Shown: one piece after another, positions 16,601 through 25,257 of the stretch
Numbering within the stretch: the first letter of the stretch is position 1
Layout: the number at the start of each line of letters is the position of its first letter
Assembly (NCBI GenBank): GCA_913051545.1
Contig: CAJXCD010000001.1
Location: 62,001-126,000, forward strand
Direction of reading: 5' to 3'
From: an uncultured Chloroflexota bacterium
GTDB taxonomy: Bacteria; Chloroflexota; Dehalococcoidia; Lucifugimonadales; CAJXCD01
DNA length: 64,000 bases
Made by a program: the position numbers and the translations under genes
The notes under the pieces: generated by a model
What the model saw: the letters and a program-made list of their open reading frames with translations, nothing else
Databases searched by the model: none
What the model was told of the DNA's origin: nothing

Positions 16601-18243
16601 GTCACTAATTCCTCACGGATGCCATCTAGGGGAGGATTACTTACCTGAGCGAACAACTGCTTGAAATACCCAAAAAGTAAAGGCGATTGATCAGAAAGAA
16701 CCGCAAGAGGCGTGTCATTGCCCATAGACCCAACCGCTTCAACACCATCAGCTGCCATAGGCTCCAAAATTATTCTTATATCTTCCTCGGTATAACCAAA
16801 AGCTTTTTGGAGTTCTGCTATGTTAGGGAGATATACATGTTGACCGTTGCTGTGTTCTGGTATTTCGTCTATGAAAATTCTTTTTTTATCCAGCCACTTC
16901 CCATAGGGTCTTTGTGTAGAAATATCTCGTTTTATTTCCTCATCTTCTATAATCCTGCCCTGCTCTGTATCCAGCAAAAACATCCGGCCTGGCTGTATCC
17001 GCCACTTGTACAACACATCCTCTTCCGGTATATCTAAAACCCCTGTCTCCGAAGCCATTACAAGTAAACCGCTTTTTGTTACAGTATATCGACATGGCCT
17101 CAAGCCATTTCTATCTAATACAGCACAAATTTTTTCACCATCTGTGGATATCACCAAGGCCGGACCATCCCATGGTTCCATTAGCATTGAATGATATTCG
17201 TAAAAGTCTTTCTTTGCCTTATCCATCGGTACTTTGTCTGACCAAGCCTCTGGAATTAGCATCATCATAGTGTGTGGCAGCGATCTACCGGTGGCCATTA
17301 ATAACTCGACTGCATTGTCTAGTGAAGCGGTATCACTCTGCAGACCGTTAATTACAGGAATTACCTTATCAACTTCATCTTTGAGAATACTGGACTCGAA
17401 TCTTCCCTCCCTAGCATTCATCCAGTTGATATTACCCCTAAGAGTATTAATCTCCCCATTATGTATTAGGTATCTATATGGGTGTGCTAGCTCCCACGTA
17501 CCTAAAGTGTTAGTGCTAAATCTAGAATGAACCATAGCAAATGCACTTACCATAGAATCATCTGATAAGTCAGGATAAAATTTTTCTATCTGATTTGCCA
17601 AAACCAAGCCTTTATACACTATCTTCTTTGACGAGAGGCTACATATGTAAAATTCCGGTCCAAGCTCGATCCCTGATCGTAATACGGCTTGTTCTATTTG
17701 TTTACGGATTATGTATAGCCTAGTTTCAAGTTGCAAAACATCGGTATTCGAATCAGTTTTGCTAACAAAAAATTGCCGTATGACAGGCTGATTTCTGGAC
17801 GCAAGAGTCCCTATTAACTCCGGGCGAACAGGAACATCTCTCCAACCGAGAAATTGTAGGTCTTCTTCTACTACAATGTGATTAACTATATCTTCACACA
17901 AGCTGCGCTTAGCAGAATCAGTTGGGAGAAAAACCGTACCGACACCATATTTCCCAGGAAGAGGTAAATCTATTTTGGATTTTTTGCATTCTTGGTCAAA
18001 AAATTCATGCGGAATTTGAACCATAATTCCAGCCCCGTCACCCGTATCTGGATCTGCGCCACTGGCTCCTCTATGTCCAAGGTTTATAAGCACCTCAAGG
18101 CCTTGGTCAATCACTCTATGAGACTTTGAGCCATCTACATTTGCCACCAGTCCCACACCACAAGCTGAATGCTCAAAACTAGGATCATACAATCCTTGTT
18201 TTACAGGGACAGGAAGATTCGGAATTTTGTATTTGTTTATCAT
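13693..18243 (-). CDS. gltB: Glutamate synthase large subunit
   Basis: Alpha subunit of GOGAT, 1516 residues, converting glutamine plus 2-oxoglutarate to two glutamates. The N-terminal nucleophile Cys28 lies in HSACGVG, so a 27-residue propeptide should be removed. The glutaminase domain covers roughly residues 28-430, the central domain about 470-780, and the FMN/synthase domain about 840-1220, including the 3Fe-4S binding CIMLRKCHLNTCSVGIATQ. The right-handed beta-helix domain with repeated GG-rich turns (GNVALYGATGGKVFIGG) ends the protein. Order is glnA (21 bp upstream), gltB, gltD, one operon from the promoter at 19737-19765. Ferredoxin-type GOGAT is excluded by the gltD partner. Confidence 0.96.
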   Translation of the reverse strand: MINKYKIPNLPVPVKQGLYDPSFEHSACGVGLVANVDGSKSHRVIDQGLEVLINLGHRGASGADPDTGDGAGIMVQIPHEFFDQECKKSKIDLPLPGKYGVGTVFLPTDSAKRSLCEDIVNHIVVEEDLQFLGWRDVPVRPELIGTLASRNQPVIRQFFVSKTDSNTDVLQLETRLYIIRKQIEQAVLRSGIELGPEFYICSLSSKKIVYKGLVLANQIEKFYPDLSDDSMVSAFAMVHSRFSTNTLGTWELAHPYRYLIHNGEINTLRGNINWMNAREGRFESSILKDEVDKVIPVINGLQSDTASLDNAVELLMATGRSLPHTMMMLIPEAWSDKVPMDKAKKDFYEYHSMLMEPWDGPALVISTDGEKICAVLDRNGLRPCRYTVTKSGLLVMASETGVLDIPEEDVLYKWRIQPGRMFLLDTEQGRIIEDEEIKRDISTQRPYGKWLDKKRIFIDEIPEHSNGQHVYLPNIAELQKAFGYTEEDIRIILEPMAADGVEAVGSMGNDTPLAVLSDQSPLLFGYFKQLFAQVSNPPLDGIREELVTSVETFIGSEGNLFEETVDQCNQLKLNEPILTNGDLEKIRNIRVGNIKTKTLSTIFQPQDGLGALDEAMGSLCQDAVKAIEEGYSILVLSDRGVNSSNVPIPSLLATSGVHHHLIRHGVRTRVSIVVESGEPRDVSHFALLFGYGASAVNAYLALSTLNEIVNYTGVDDLTYLDAESAFVKAIHKGVVKVMSKMGISTLQSYRGAQVFEAVGLNQQFIDKYFTWTPSRIGGIGIEEIESESLSRHSFAYSDMNSSSVQKLKSGGQYQWRNDGEFHMWNPDSIASLQYASKSNDISSFEDFSSQVNSANRHNCTIRGLLDFKLNQTPVEIEEVEPAKDIVKRFATGAVSLGSISREAHETMAIAMNRIGARSNTGEGGEDLSRYVIDENGDSRNSAMKQVASGRFGVTANYLTNATDLQIKMAQGSKPGEGGQLPGHKVDEYIGGVRNSTPGVELISPPPHHDIYSIEDLAQLIHDLKNSNPSARIHVKLVAEAGVGTIAAGVSKGHGDVVLISGDSGGTGASPESSIKSAGLPWELGVAETQQVLVMNDLRSRIVVQTDGQLKTGRDVAIACLLGAEEFGFATAPLIVMGCIMLRKCHLNTCSVGIATQDPELRSKFNGKPEHVINYLFFVAEELRQIMAELGFRKVDDMVGRMDMLDTREAISHWKAKGLDLSNVIEMPKVPREVSMYHCEDQNHGLEDALDHIFVARSIDALENKSTVQINCDIKNSNRSVGAILSHEITKRYGDQGLPEDTISINLSGSAGQSFGAFLTRGVSINLEGDANDYVGKGLSGGKIVVTASKKCDFVPEENIIIGNVALYGATGGKVFIGGIAGERFAVRNSGAEAVVEGVGDHGCEYMTRGKVVILGPTGRNFAAGMSGGEAYVLDEESKFRSLCNLEMVDLEPVINDKDCGDLRQLLEAHYSCTGSSNARRVLDSWNDMITKFVKVMPRDYKRVLGQQTRLSDIDPK

Positions 18244-18264
18244 AAAATGTTTCGTGTTAATTAT

Positions 18265-19623
18265 CTAAAGAATAGGCAGATATTCTTTAGTCTCATAGTC
18301 TGTGACGTGCGAACTGTATCTTTCCCACTCAATCTGCTTGTTTTCTATGAAAGCCCCAAGGACACGTTTTCCCAATGCTTTGTTTACTAGCTCGCTTTCC
18401 TCTGTAAGCCTTATCGCTTCCCAGAGATTACCCGGCAGAGTACCAACTCCCATGGATTCTCTTTCATCTTTACTAAGCTTGTGAACATCAGTTTCTATAG
18501 GTGGAGAAAGCGGATATTCATTTTCTATCCCTTCAAGACCTGCTGCCAACATGACACTAAATGCCAAATACGGGTTACATGCCGGATCAGGAGCTCTATA
18601 TTCAATTCTTCTGGACATCTCACGTCCAGATTTAAACGCGGGCACCCTTACCAAATCAGCGTGGTTAACATTAGCCCATGACACATACACCGGTGCTTCA
18701 TAACCTAAATGATCACCATCCCCACTCCTAACCAATCGTTTATACGAATTCACCCATTGATTAGTAATTGAAGTGATCTCAGGTGCATGCTTCAAAAGAC
18801 CCGCCATGAAATGCCTGGCGATATCCGAAAGTTTATCCGAATCGCTTGGGTCATAGAAAGCATTTCTGTCACCTTCAAATAGGGACTGGTGAACATGCAT
18901 TCCGCTACCATTAACCCCATAAACTGGTTTGGGCATAAACGTAGCATAGCAACCATGATTCATGGCTATCTCTTTCACTACTAGTCTATAAGTCATCACT
19001 GTATCAGCCATGGTTAGCGCATCCGTGTGACGTAGATCTATCTCATGTTGACTAGCTGCTACCTCATGATGACTTGATTCTACTGGTATGCCTAGATCCT
19101 CCAACATTAAGACAGTTTCACGCCTCAGATCAGTAGCTAAATCCTGCGGAGTCTGATCAAAGTAGCCTCCTTCATCCAATGGTTCAGTGTCATTTGAATT
19201 CTTGAAATAAAAATATTCTATCTCTGGCCCCAGATAATATGTGTATCCAAGATCCGCTGCCCTCTTCACATTACGCTTTAAAACTGATCTAGGATCACTA
19301 TCGAAGGGATCTCCACTTGGAGTAAGAATATCGCAGAACATTCTCGCTACCGCGTTGGTTCTAGGCCTCCAAGGCAAGACACTGAACGTGGTAGGATCAG
19401 GCAAAGCATACATGTCACTTTCGCTAGACCGTGCAAACCCTTCAATAGAAGAACCATCGAAACCCATACCTCTTGTTAGGGCACTTTCAAGTTCCTCTAC
19501 AGTTACGGCAACTCCCTTTAAACTACCAAGAATGTCCGTAAACCATAATCGAATAAATTTGACGTCATTCTCTGCAGCCTTATGAAGGACATAATCTACT
19601 GCCTCAGAGTCTAGTTGAAACAT
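18265..19623 (-). CDS. glnA: Glutamine synthetase type I (GSI-alpha)
   Basis: ATP-dependent synthesis of glutamine from glutamate and ammonium; 452 residues, expected to form a dodecamer. Recognisable motifs are MGFDGSSIEGFAR near residue 52, the metal/glutamate site GPEIEYFYF near 128, the histidine region NGSGMHVHQSLF, and the ATP site KSGREMSRRIEYRAPDPA. The C-terminus ends VTDYETKEYLPIL with no adenylylation NLYDLP motif and no 25-residue insertion, the GSI-alpha form that is not controlled by adenylylation. First gene of the glnA-gltB-gltD operon. No clear Shine-Dalgarno precedes the ATG at 19623. Confidence 0.95.
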   Translation of the reverse strand: MFQLDSEAVDYVLHKAAENDVKFIRLWFTDILGSLKGVAVTVEELESALTRGMGFDGSSIEGFARSSESDMYALPDPTTFSVLPWRPRTNAVARMFCDILTPSGDPFDSDPRSVLKRNVKRAADLGYTYYLGPEIEYFYFKNSNDTEPLDEGGYFDQTPQDLATDLRRETVLMLEDLGIPVESSHHEVAASQHEIDLRHTDALTMADTVMTYRLVVKEIAMNHGCYATFMPKPVYGVNGSGMHVHQSLFEGDRNAFYDPSDSDKLSDIARHFMAGLLKHAPEITSITNQWVNSYKRLVRSGDGDHLGYEAPVYVSWANVNHADLVRVPAFKSGREMSRRIEYRAPDPACNPYLAFSVMLAAGLEGIENEYPLSPPIETDVHKLSKDERESMGVGTLPGNLWEAIRLTEESELVNKALGKRVLGAFIENKQIEWERYSSHVTDYETKEYLPIL

Positions 19624-19736
19624 AATCTACACGCGAGCTATTAATTGATTTTTAACCACAGTACAAATCCGTGAATGAGTGGAGGAAAACTTAGAAACAA
19701 TCGCGTAGCTAATTCGATAGCAGAATTGCCATGTCA

Positions 19737-19765
19737 AATATAGCAGTTTGTGAAAAAAGTGTCAA
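19737..19765 (-). promoter_or_regulatory. Sigma-70-like promoter of glnA-gltB-gltD
   Basis: Minus-strand TTGACA (19765-19760), a 17-bp spacer and TATATT (19742-19737). It leaves a leader of about 105 nt before glnA. It is one of the closest matches to the sigma-70 consensus that I found in the window. No sigma-54 GG-N10-GC element was seen. Confidence 0.65.
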
Positions 19766-19786
19766 ACATTCTCAAGTACAGACTCC

Positions 19787-19824
19787 AATAGAGAGACCTC
19801 CATCAAAATAAAGGCTTCTCTATT
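19787..19824. other. Imperfect inverted repeat between glnII and glnA
   Basis: AATAGAGAGACC (19787-19798) and GGCTTCTCTATT (19813-19824) form a 12-bp stem with two mismatches and a 14-nt loop. It lies 30 bases after the glnII stop and about 22 bp upstream of the glnA -35. No U-tract follows on the minus strand, so it may be a processing/terminating hairpin of glnII or an operator for glnA. Confidence 0.35.
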
Positions 19825-19853
19825 ATTTCCCACCACTCAACCTTCACTAAACT

Positions 19854-20852
19854 TTATCCACAAGTAGTCTGGATTAGCAATCTGGTAACTAAATACGGGT
19901 CCATATTGGACGCCGGACGACGATCTTCCAAATAACCCTTCTGATCCACTTCGACTTGCCATGGAATTCTTACTGAAGCGCCTCTGTCAGAAACTCCATA
20001 GTTAAATTGATCGATACGCTGAGTCTCATGGAGACCGGTTAACCTATTCTCGTTACCTGAACCATAATTGGATATATGCTCATCTATGTTATTACCTAAC
20101 GCTTCGCAAGCATCAATAATGGGTTGGTACGACTCTCGCATCGCTCTAGTAGAATAATTAGTATGACAACCAGCTCCATTCCAATCACCAGTAACGGGCT
20201 TGGGGTCAATTGAAACTGATACTTCAAACTCTTCAGCAATTCTGTGTAAAAGCCATCTTGCTACCCACAACTGATCCGACACTTCTAGAGGACCTAATGG
20301 ACCTATTTGAAATTCCCATTGTCCTGGCATCACTTCCGCATTTGTACCGGCAATACCGATACCTGCTTCAATACAAGCAGACGCATGTTCTTCGGAAATA
20401 TCTCGTCCATATATCAAGCCAGACCCCACGCCACAGTAATATGGTCCTTGAGGACCAGGGAACCCTCCTTCCGGAAATCCAAGAGGCTTAATTCTATCCG
20501 ATTCGAAAAGTGTGTATTCTTGTTCGATTCCAAACCATGCTTCCTGATCTGCAAATTTTTCAGCAACTTCAGCACAAGCTGCCCTGGTATTAGTTGGATG
20601 TGGAGTCATATCTGGAAGTAAAACTTCACACATAACCAACACATTATCCCCGCCTCTTATGGGGTCTGGACAGGAATACACTGGCCTCAAAACACAATCG
20701 GAATTTTCACCAGGAGCTTGATTAGTACTGGAGCCATCAAATCCCCATATCGGGTATTCACCTGTCCCATCTTCAAGCACTTTTGTTTTTGATCGCACTA
20801 ACGGAGTGGGCTCGGTACCGTCGACCCACATATACTCTGCTTTAAATGCCAT
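19854..20852 (-). CDS. glnII: Glutamine synthetase type II
   Basis: Eukaryote-type glutamine synthetase, 332 residues (GSII subunits are 330-370). The start AEYMWVDGTEPTPLVRSKTK and WGFDGSSTNQAPGENSDC are diagnostic, as are WFGIEQEYTLF, GQWEFQIGPLG, KPVTGDWNGAGCHTNYST and the latch region near NYGSGNENRLTGLHET. It carries out the same reaction as GlnA but in a smaller decameric enzyme. An AGGGGGG-type ribosome site lies about 9 bases before the ATG. It sits between the glnB-amt pair and the glnA operon, all on the minus strand. Bacterial GSII is patchily distributed (rhizobia, Frankia, Streptomyces), so transfer is possible. Confidence 0.95.
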   Translation of the reverse strand: MAFKAEYMWVDGTEPTPLVRSKTKVLEDGTGEYPIWGFDGSSTNQAPGENSDCVLRPVYSCPDPIRGGDNVLVMCEVLLPDMTPHPTNTRAACAEVAEKFADQEAWFGIEQEYTLFESDRIKPLGFPEGGFPGPQGPYYCGVGSGLIYGRDISEEHASACIEAGIGIAGTNAEVMPGQWEFQIGPLGPLEVSDQLWVARWLLHRIAEEFEVSVSIDPKPVTGDWNGAGCHTNYSTRAMRESYQPIIDACEALGNNIDEHISNYGSGNENRLTGLHETQRIDQFNYGVSDRGASVRIPWQVEVDQKGYLEDRRPASNMDPYLVTRLLIQTTCG

Positions 20853-20894
20853 ATCTTATACTTTCCCCCCTAGTATTATTTTCGTAAGTAATAC

Positions 20895-20937
20895 CTGTTA
20901 GATAACTATACACCCGAGTAGTCTAACAGACTTAGAC
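20895..20937 (-). promoter_or_regulatory. Leader with mutually exclusive hairpins, glnB-glnII
   Basis: In the minus-strand RNA three segments share pairing. GUCUAA (20937-20932) can pair with UUAGAC (20926-20921). The overlapping CUGUUAGA (20929-20922) can instead pair with UCUAACAG (20902-20895), a perfect 8-bp helix. The region lies between the glnB stop and the glnII start. Alternative pairing of this kind is the layout of attenuators, though no U-tract follows either hairpin. Function is inferred. Confidence 0.4.
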
Positions 20938-20946
20938 AAAATATCT

Positions 20947-21300
20947 CTATATAGCGCCTTCCCCACTCTCTCCCGTACGCACCCTGACAGCATCCACAAC
21001 ACTACTAATGAATATCTTACCATCCCCAATATCACCACTATCCGGCGTCCTGGCAGCATCTACTATCGCCTTTGTTATTTTCTCCTGCATTTCATCAGAA
21101 ATCACTGTTGTCAAAACGGTCTTTGGCACGGCGGACCTATTAGCTATTTGCCCTCCTCTGCCCGTAACGACCTTAACCCCTTGCTGTTGACCCTGACCCG
21201 TCACATTATGGTAGTGGAACCCGCTACACCCCGCATCCAGCAGAGCTTCAGTAACTTCCCCAACTCTCTCCGGTCTTATAATTGCTTCGATTTTAAGCAT
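20947..21300 (-). CDS. glnB: PII nitrogen regulatory protein, no T-loop tyrosine
   Basis: Trimeric signal protein that senses 2-oxoglutarate and ATP/ADP and typically gates Amt. I begin it at ATG 21300 (MLKIEAIIRPER), giving 117 residues; a TTG at 21321 is possible. The fold is recognisable from the N-terminus and the nucleotide-binding end GDIGDGKIFISSV and VRVRTGE. The T-loop (from GQGQQQGVKVVTG to NRSAVPK) is about three residues longer than in E. coli GlnB and has no tyrosine equivalent to Tyr51, so uridylylation control is not expected. It lies 41 bp after amt, the standard amt-glnK pairing, so glnK is an equally fair name. Confidence 0.9.
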   Translation of the reverse strand: MLKIEAIIRPERVGEVTEALLDAGCSGFHYHNVTGQGQQQGVKVVTGRGGQIANRSAVPKTVLTTVISDEMQEKITKAIVDAARTPDSGDIGDGKIFISSVVDAVRVRTGESGEGAI

Positions 21301-21341
21301 TTTTAACTCGCTTTCCTCCAAATTGATTGAGTTTGAAGATG

Positions 21342-22550
21342 TTAGTCAGCACCATCGTCTACAAACGCTCGTTCACCATGAGAAGAAAGGTCTAAACCTT
21401 GATCCTCATCAGTTTCGGACACACGCAACCCAAGCCCAGGAATCAGGTCAAGAATTTTCAGAATGATGAAGGTTGCTATAAATGAATACAGTATTGTCAC
21501 TATTACTGCGATAGCCTGGATACCTAATTGACCTACATTACCCTCAATCGCACCTGCTGTGTTGCCAATAGCCGCGACTGCAAAGATGCCTGTGGCTATC
21601 GCTCCCCAAATCCCACCGACCCCATGTATCGCAAAAACTTCAAGTGCATCGTCAAGGCCCGTCTTATGCCTAAGAAGTACCGCACCATAGCATATAGCTC
21701 CTGCACCGAACCCTATTGCAAGAGCGCCCATAACACCGGCTGACCCTGCTGCAGGGGTTATTGCAACCAACCCTGCCACTGCTCCTGACGCTACCCCAAC
21801 TGCACTCATTCTACCCGTTTGAATCTGAGACAATATGCCCCAAGTAAGTGCAGCTGTGGCTGCTGCTGTATTAGTAACTAATAATGCATTGACTGCCACA
21901 CCATGTGCCTTCAATCCAGAACCTGCATTAAATCCGAACCATCCGAACCAAAGCAATGCCGCGCCAAGTACAACGTATGGAACATTGTGCGATTCCAATC
22001 CAGGATTCTTGCGCTTGCCTACCAGTAATGCAGCGGCAATAGCCGCAACACCTGCATTAATGTGCACTACGGTGCCACCTGCAAAATCAAGAGCACCAAG
22101 CTTAAATAGCCATCCATCAGAATCCCATACCCAATGAGCTATCGGAGCATAAACAAAGGTAATCCATATGACCAAAAACACCATATACGTGGTGAATTTG
22201 AAACGCTCAACAAATGCTCCAGTTATGAGTGCAGGAGTGATAATAGCGAACATCATTTGAAATACAACGAACAACAGATCTGGAATCCCTTCTCCGTCAT
22301 TGATATCCATACCTGAGAGACCAATTTTACTAAAATCACCTATAAATTCTCCGGATCCTTCCAACGCAAAACTGTACCCCCACAATACCCATACGACACT
22401 TACGATAGCCATTGAAATAAACGAATACATTATTGTGCTAACAACGTTCCTGGCTCTAACTAATCCGCCGTAAAAGAGAGCCAGCCCAGGCGTCATTAGT
22501 AAAACCAAGGCTGACGCTGCTATCATCCATGCGATATGGCCCGAATCCAT
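21342..22550 (-). CDS. amt: Ammonium transporter
   Basis: Amt/MEP/Rh family channel with about eleven helices, 402 residues. The twin pore histidines are in GGTVVHINAG and VFAIHGVGGIWG, and the signature LFYGGLVRARNVVST is near the N-terminus. ATG 22550 is chosen because GGAGG lies eight bases upstream; the GTG at 22565 overlaps that site. The protein should import ammonium for GSI/GSII, with GlnB docking from the cytoplasm. The cytoplasmic tail is short and ends in an acidic stretch. Family membership is certain; affinity cannot be read. Confidence 0.95.
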   Translation of the reverse strand: MDSGHIAWMIAASALVLLMTPGLALFYGGLVRARNVVSTIMYSFISMAIVSVVWVLWGYSFALEGSGEFIGDFSKIGLSGMDINDGEGIPDLLFVVFQMMFAIITPALITGAFVERFKFTTYMVFLVIWITFVYAPIAHWVWDSDGWLFKLGALDFAGGTVVHINAGVAAIAAALLVGKRKNPGLESHNVPYVVLGAALLWFGWFGFNAGSGLKAHGVAVNALLVTNTAAATAALTWGILSQIQTGRMSAVGVASGAVAGLVAITPAAGSAGVMGALAIGFGAGAICYGAVLLRHKTGLDDALEVFAIHGVGGIWGAIATGIFAVAAIGNTAGAIEGNVGQLGIQAIAVIVTILYSFIATFIILKILDLIPGLGLRVSETDEDQGLDLSSHGERAFVDDGAD

Positions 22551-22803
22551 AGGTATTGCCTCCACTTTTTCTTATAATTCACATCTTAAACAGTAGCTCC
22601 CGATGATACGACCTTAATGTTTCAAAAATGTTAACCATATATAAATAATGTGTTTCTTCAAAAGAATTTTGGTGTTTCAGAAAGGGGAGATCTTAATCGT
22701 ATTTTCGCCTGACATCAGCATTTATGTAAAATTCAAAGCGTTGATTTGTAAATCAGCGATTAAATGCATGAATATCGTACAATATATACTTAGGAAATTA
22801 GGC

Positions 22804-23505
22804 ATGTATCCAGCATCGATCAAAATTGTAGCTGACCTAGAGAAATCCCTAACTTTGGATTTCCACGATAAAGTGCTTCTTGATCAAGCGCTCACACACA
22901 GTTCATACTTGAACGAAAACGATGGGAAATCTCAAAATTCCAACGAACGTCTAGAATTTCTAGGTGATTCGGTGTTGGGTTTGGTAATTGCCCGTCAGCT
23001 GTACAATCTCCACCCTGATTGGCAAGAAGGAACACTAACCGACGCCAAATCAATACTTGTTCGAGGAGATACCCTTGCTAAGGTCTCTATTAGACTAAAC
23101 CTCGGAAAATATTTATATCTAGGCAAGGGCGAAGAAATGACTGGAGGAAGAAATCGAGCTTCGAATCTAGCAGCATTATATGAAGCTATAATTGGAGCCA
23201 TTTTTTTGGACAAGGGATTTGACGCATCGGAAAAATTTGTATTAGACACACTGCAGCCAGAAATGGCTCAGTTGAGCCATAGAGAAACGTATAAAAACTC
23301 AAAATCGGAACTCCAAGAGAAAGTACAATCCCTCGGAATACCGCCACCTACATACAAAACAACTGAGACCTCCGGATCAAAACACAATCTAACGTTCATC
23401 GCAGAAGTTTACGTAAATGGACAAAAATCTGGGTCTGGGTCTGGGTCTAGTAAATCAAACGCAGAAATAAATGCGGCTATTGATGCGCTAAATAGACTAA
23501 CCTAA
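22804..23505 (+). CDS. rnc: Ribonuclease III
   Basis: Double-stranded RNA endonuclease for rRNA and mRNA processing. With ATG 22804, preceded by AGGA, it has 233 residues, the usual size; the longer frame from 22648 adds 52 atypical residues. The catalytic signature NERLEFLGDSV is near residue 47, the second metal-binding region is ALYEAIIGAIFLD, and the dsRNA-binding domain fills the last 70 residues. The dsRBD contains SGSGSGSS encoded by a hexanucleotide repeat. It is divergent from amt and convergent with glyA, with 6 bp between stops. Confidence 0.93.
   Translation: MYPASIKIVADLEKSLTLDFHDKVLLDQALTHSSYLNENDGKSQNSNERLEFLGDSVLGLVIARQLYNLHPDWQEGTLTDAKSILVRGDTLAKVSIRLNLGKYLYLGKGEEMTGGRNRASNLAALYEAIIGAIFLDKGFDASEKFVLDTLQPEMAQLSHRETYKNSKSELQEKVQSLGIPPPTYKTTETSGSKHNLTFIAEVYVNGQKSGSGSGSSKSNAEINAAIDALNRLT
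23428..23448 (+). repeat. Hexanucleotide repeat TCTGGG inside rnc
   Basis: Three and a half copies of TCTGGG in frame, encoding alternating Ser-Gly in the loop of the dsRNA-binding domain before its final helix. A slippage-prone tract in an essential-type gene; in-frame multiples of six keep the gene open. Confidence 0.85.
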
Positions 23506-23511
23506 ACATAT

Positions 23512-25041
23512 TCAACTTTGTGAAAAACTCTTCTGCAAGTACCCCAAATCCAACTCTGGATAGACGGGGAATTTTCCTAGTAATTGGGATACTGTACTTC
23601 GAGCCTCTCCGAGAGCTTCTGCTTCTATACGATATCGAGCTTTACTAAGTGAACCACTATTTTTACCTTTAATTATCTGTGATGGATGGGTATTAGATAG
23701 GATCAATTTGAGAGTAGATGCAATCTCCTTCATCTCAGAGCCACCCATCCCTAGACTGGTCAAGGCAGGAGTGCCAACACGAAGACCGCTGGTATACCAG
23801 GGTCCATTCATATCAAAAGGCAGTGTGTTTCGATTAAGTGTTATAGAAGCCTCCCTCACCGCCGATTCTGACTGACGTCCCGTTAGTCCAAATGAACTAA
23901 CGTCAAGAAGTAGTAGGTGGTTGTCAGTACCGCCAGTCACAACATTCAGTCCCTCATCCATACAACATTCTGCCAAAACCGCTGCATTTTTAATTACCTT
24001 GGAAGCATATACCTCAAACTCTCTAGAACTAGCTTCTTGAAAAGCTACCGCTTTCGCCGCCATGGCGTGAGGCAAAGGACCACCCAGAACCAAAGGGCAT
24101 CCCTTGTTTACATAATCTGCAAACTCTTGAGTACATAAAACCATCCCTCCTCTGGGACCCCTCAACGTCTTATGCGTTGTAGAAGTTACGACATCCGCAT
24201 GTGCTACAGGGTCATAGTCTCCATCAAAGACTTTACCTGCAACCAATCCAGAAAAGTGTGCCATATCGACCATAAACACAGCGCCAATTTCATCCGCGAT
24301 TTCTCTGAATATCCTGAAGTTTATTCGGCGGGGATATGCGCTATATCCAGCTAAAAGAATAAGCGGCTTAAACCTCTTGGCATGGTCTCTGATTTCATCA
24401 TAATCTATCAGGCCAGTATCTTGATTCACAGAATACGATTCTGCTTGAAACATTCTAGAAGATACATTGTGCCTGTATCCATGTGTTAGATGACCCCCCG
24501 AATAATAGTCCATCCCCAACAACCTTTGATTGCCAAGATTTTTTCTCAAATCTAACCATTCATTATTAGAAAGAGTACCTATATCACTTTTGTTTTTGTC
24601 ATCCATAAAGGGTTCTTGGACCCGTGCAGAAAGAATTGCCCAATATGCCACCATGTTTGCATCCGCCCCAGAATGAGGCTGCACATAAGCATGATCTGAG
24701 CCAAACAGAGAACATGCCAATTCGGCAGCATTACTTTCTACAGTGTCCACATTTTCACACCCCGCGTAGAAGCGGTGAAATGGGTATCCCTCAGCATATT
24801 TATCTGTAAACAAATTTCCATGAGCCAACTGAACCGCTAGAGAAGAATAATTTTCACTAGCAATCATTTTAAGATTGGCTCTTTGATCCGCCAATTCAGA
24901 TACTATTGACCTAGCGACCAATGGCGAAATAGAGTTCACCTGCTCAAGAGAAGACAAATAAGCAACAAATCCAGAATTGGGCACTTCGCCCTTTTTCGTC
25001 ATATCAACCAGATATTTTGCGAGATATTGAGATTCAGCCAT
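23512..25041 (-). CDS. glyA: Serine hydroxymethyltransferase, long form
   Basis: PLP enzyme interconverting serine and glycine with tetrahydrofolate. At 509 residues it is about 90 longer than E. coli GlyA. The PLP lysine is Lys291 in STTHKTLRGPRGG, with the conserved YAEGYPFHRFYAGCENVD and QPHSGADANMVAYWAIL upstream. Extra sequence lies at the N-terminus (about 40 residues) and between residues 143 and 175 (DDKNKSDIGTLSNNEW region). This long layout is known for chlamydial and several Chloroflexi/actinobacterial SHMTs. GGAGGG lies just before the ATG. It provides 5,10-methylene-THF and glycine. Confidence 0.94.
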   Translation of the reverse strand: MAESQYLAKYLVDMTKKGEVPNSGFVAYLSSLEQVNSISPLVARSIVSELADQRANLKMIASENYSSLAVQLAHGNLFTDKYAEGYPFHRFYAGCENVDTVESNAAELACSLFGSDHAYVQPHSGADANMVAYWAILSARVQEPFMDDKNKSDIGTLSNNEWLDLRKNLGNQRLLGMDYYSGGHLTHGYRHNVSSRMFQAESYSVNQDTGLIDYDEIRDHAKRFKPLILLAGYSAYPRRINFRIFREIADEIGAVFMVDMAHFSGLVAGKVFDGDYDPVAHADVVTSTTHKTLRGPRGGMVLCTQEFADYVNKGCPLVLGGPLPHAMAAKAVAFQEASSREFEVYASKVIKNAAVLAECCMDEGLNVVTGGTDNHLLLLDVSSFGLTGRQSESAVREASITLNRNTLPFDMNGPWYTSGLRVGTPALTSLGMGGSEMKEIASTLKLILSNTHPSQIIKGKNSGSLSKARYRIEAEALGEARSTVSQLLGKFPVYPELDLGYLQKSFSQS

Positions 25042-25257
25042 GCGGACCCTCCAAAAATTGGTGCATTATTCTTAGCTCATCAAAACAGTGAAGAAATTAT
25101 ACTACGTTGGTAATGACAAAAAGCAATTAGGGAATTTGACAATTAACTTGCCTAGCGTGTGTCAATATGATAGCTTGACGACCGAGTAACCTATGGATTA
25201 ACGATCTTTCTATAATGTCCTGCGTTGAATGTTCCAGTGTAATTATCTCCGCCGGGC

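Noticed and set aside
22648-22803. N-terminal extension of RNase III
   Set aside because: 52 atypical residues; ATG 22804 has a ribosome site and yields normal length.
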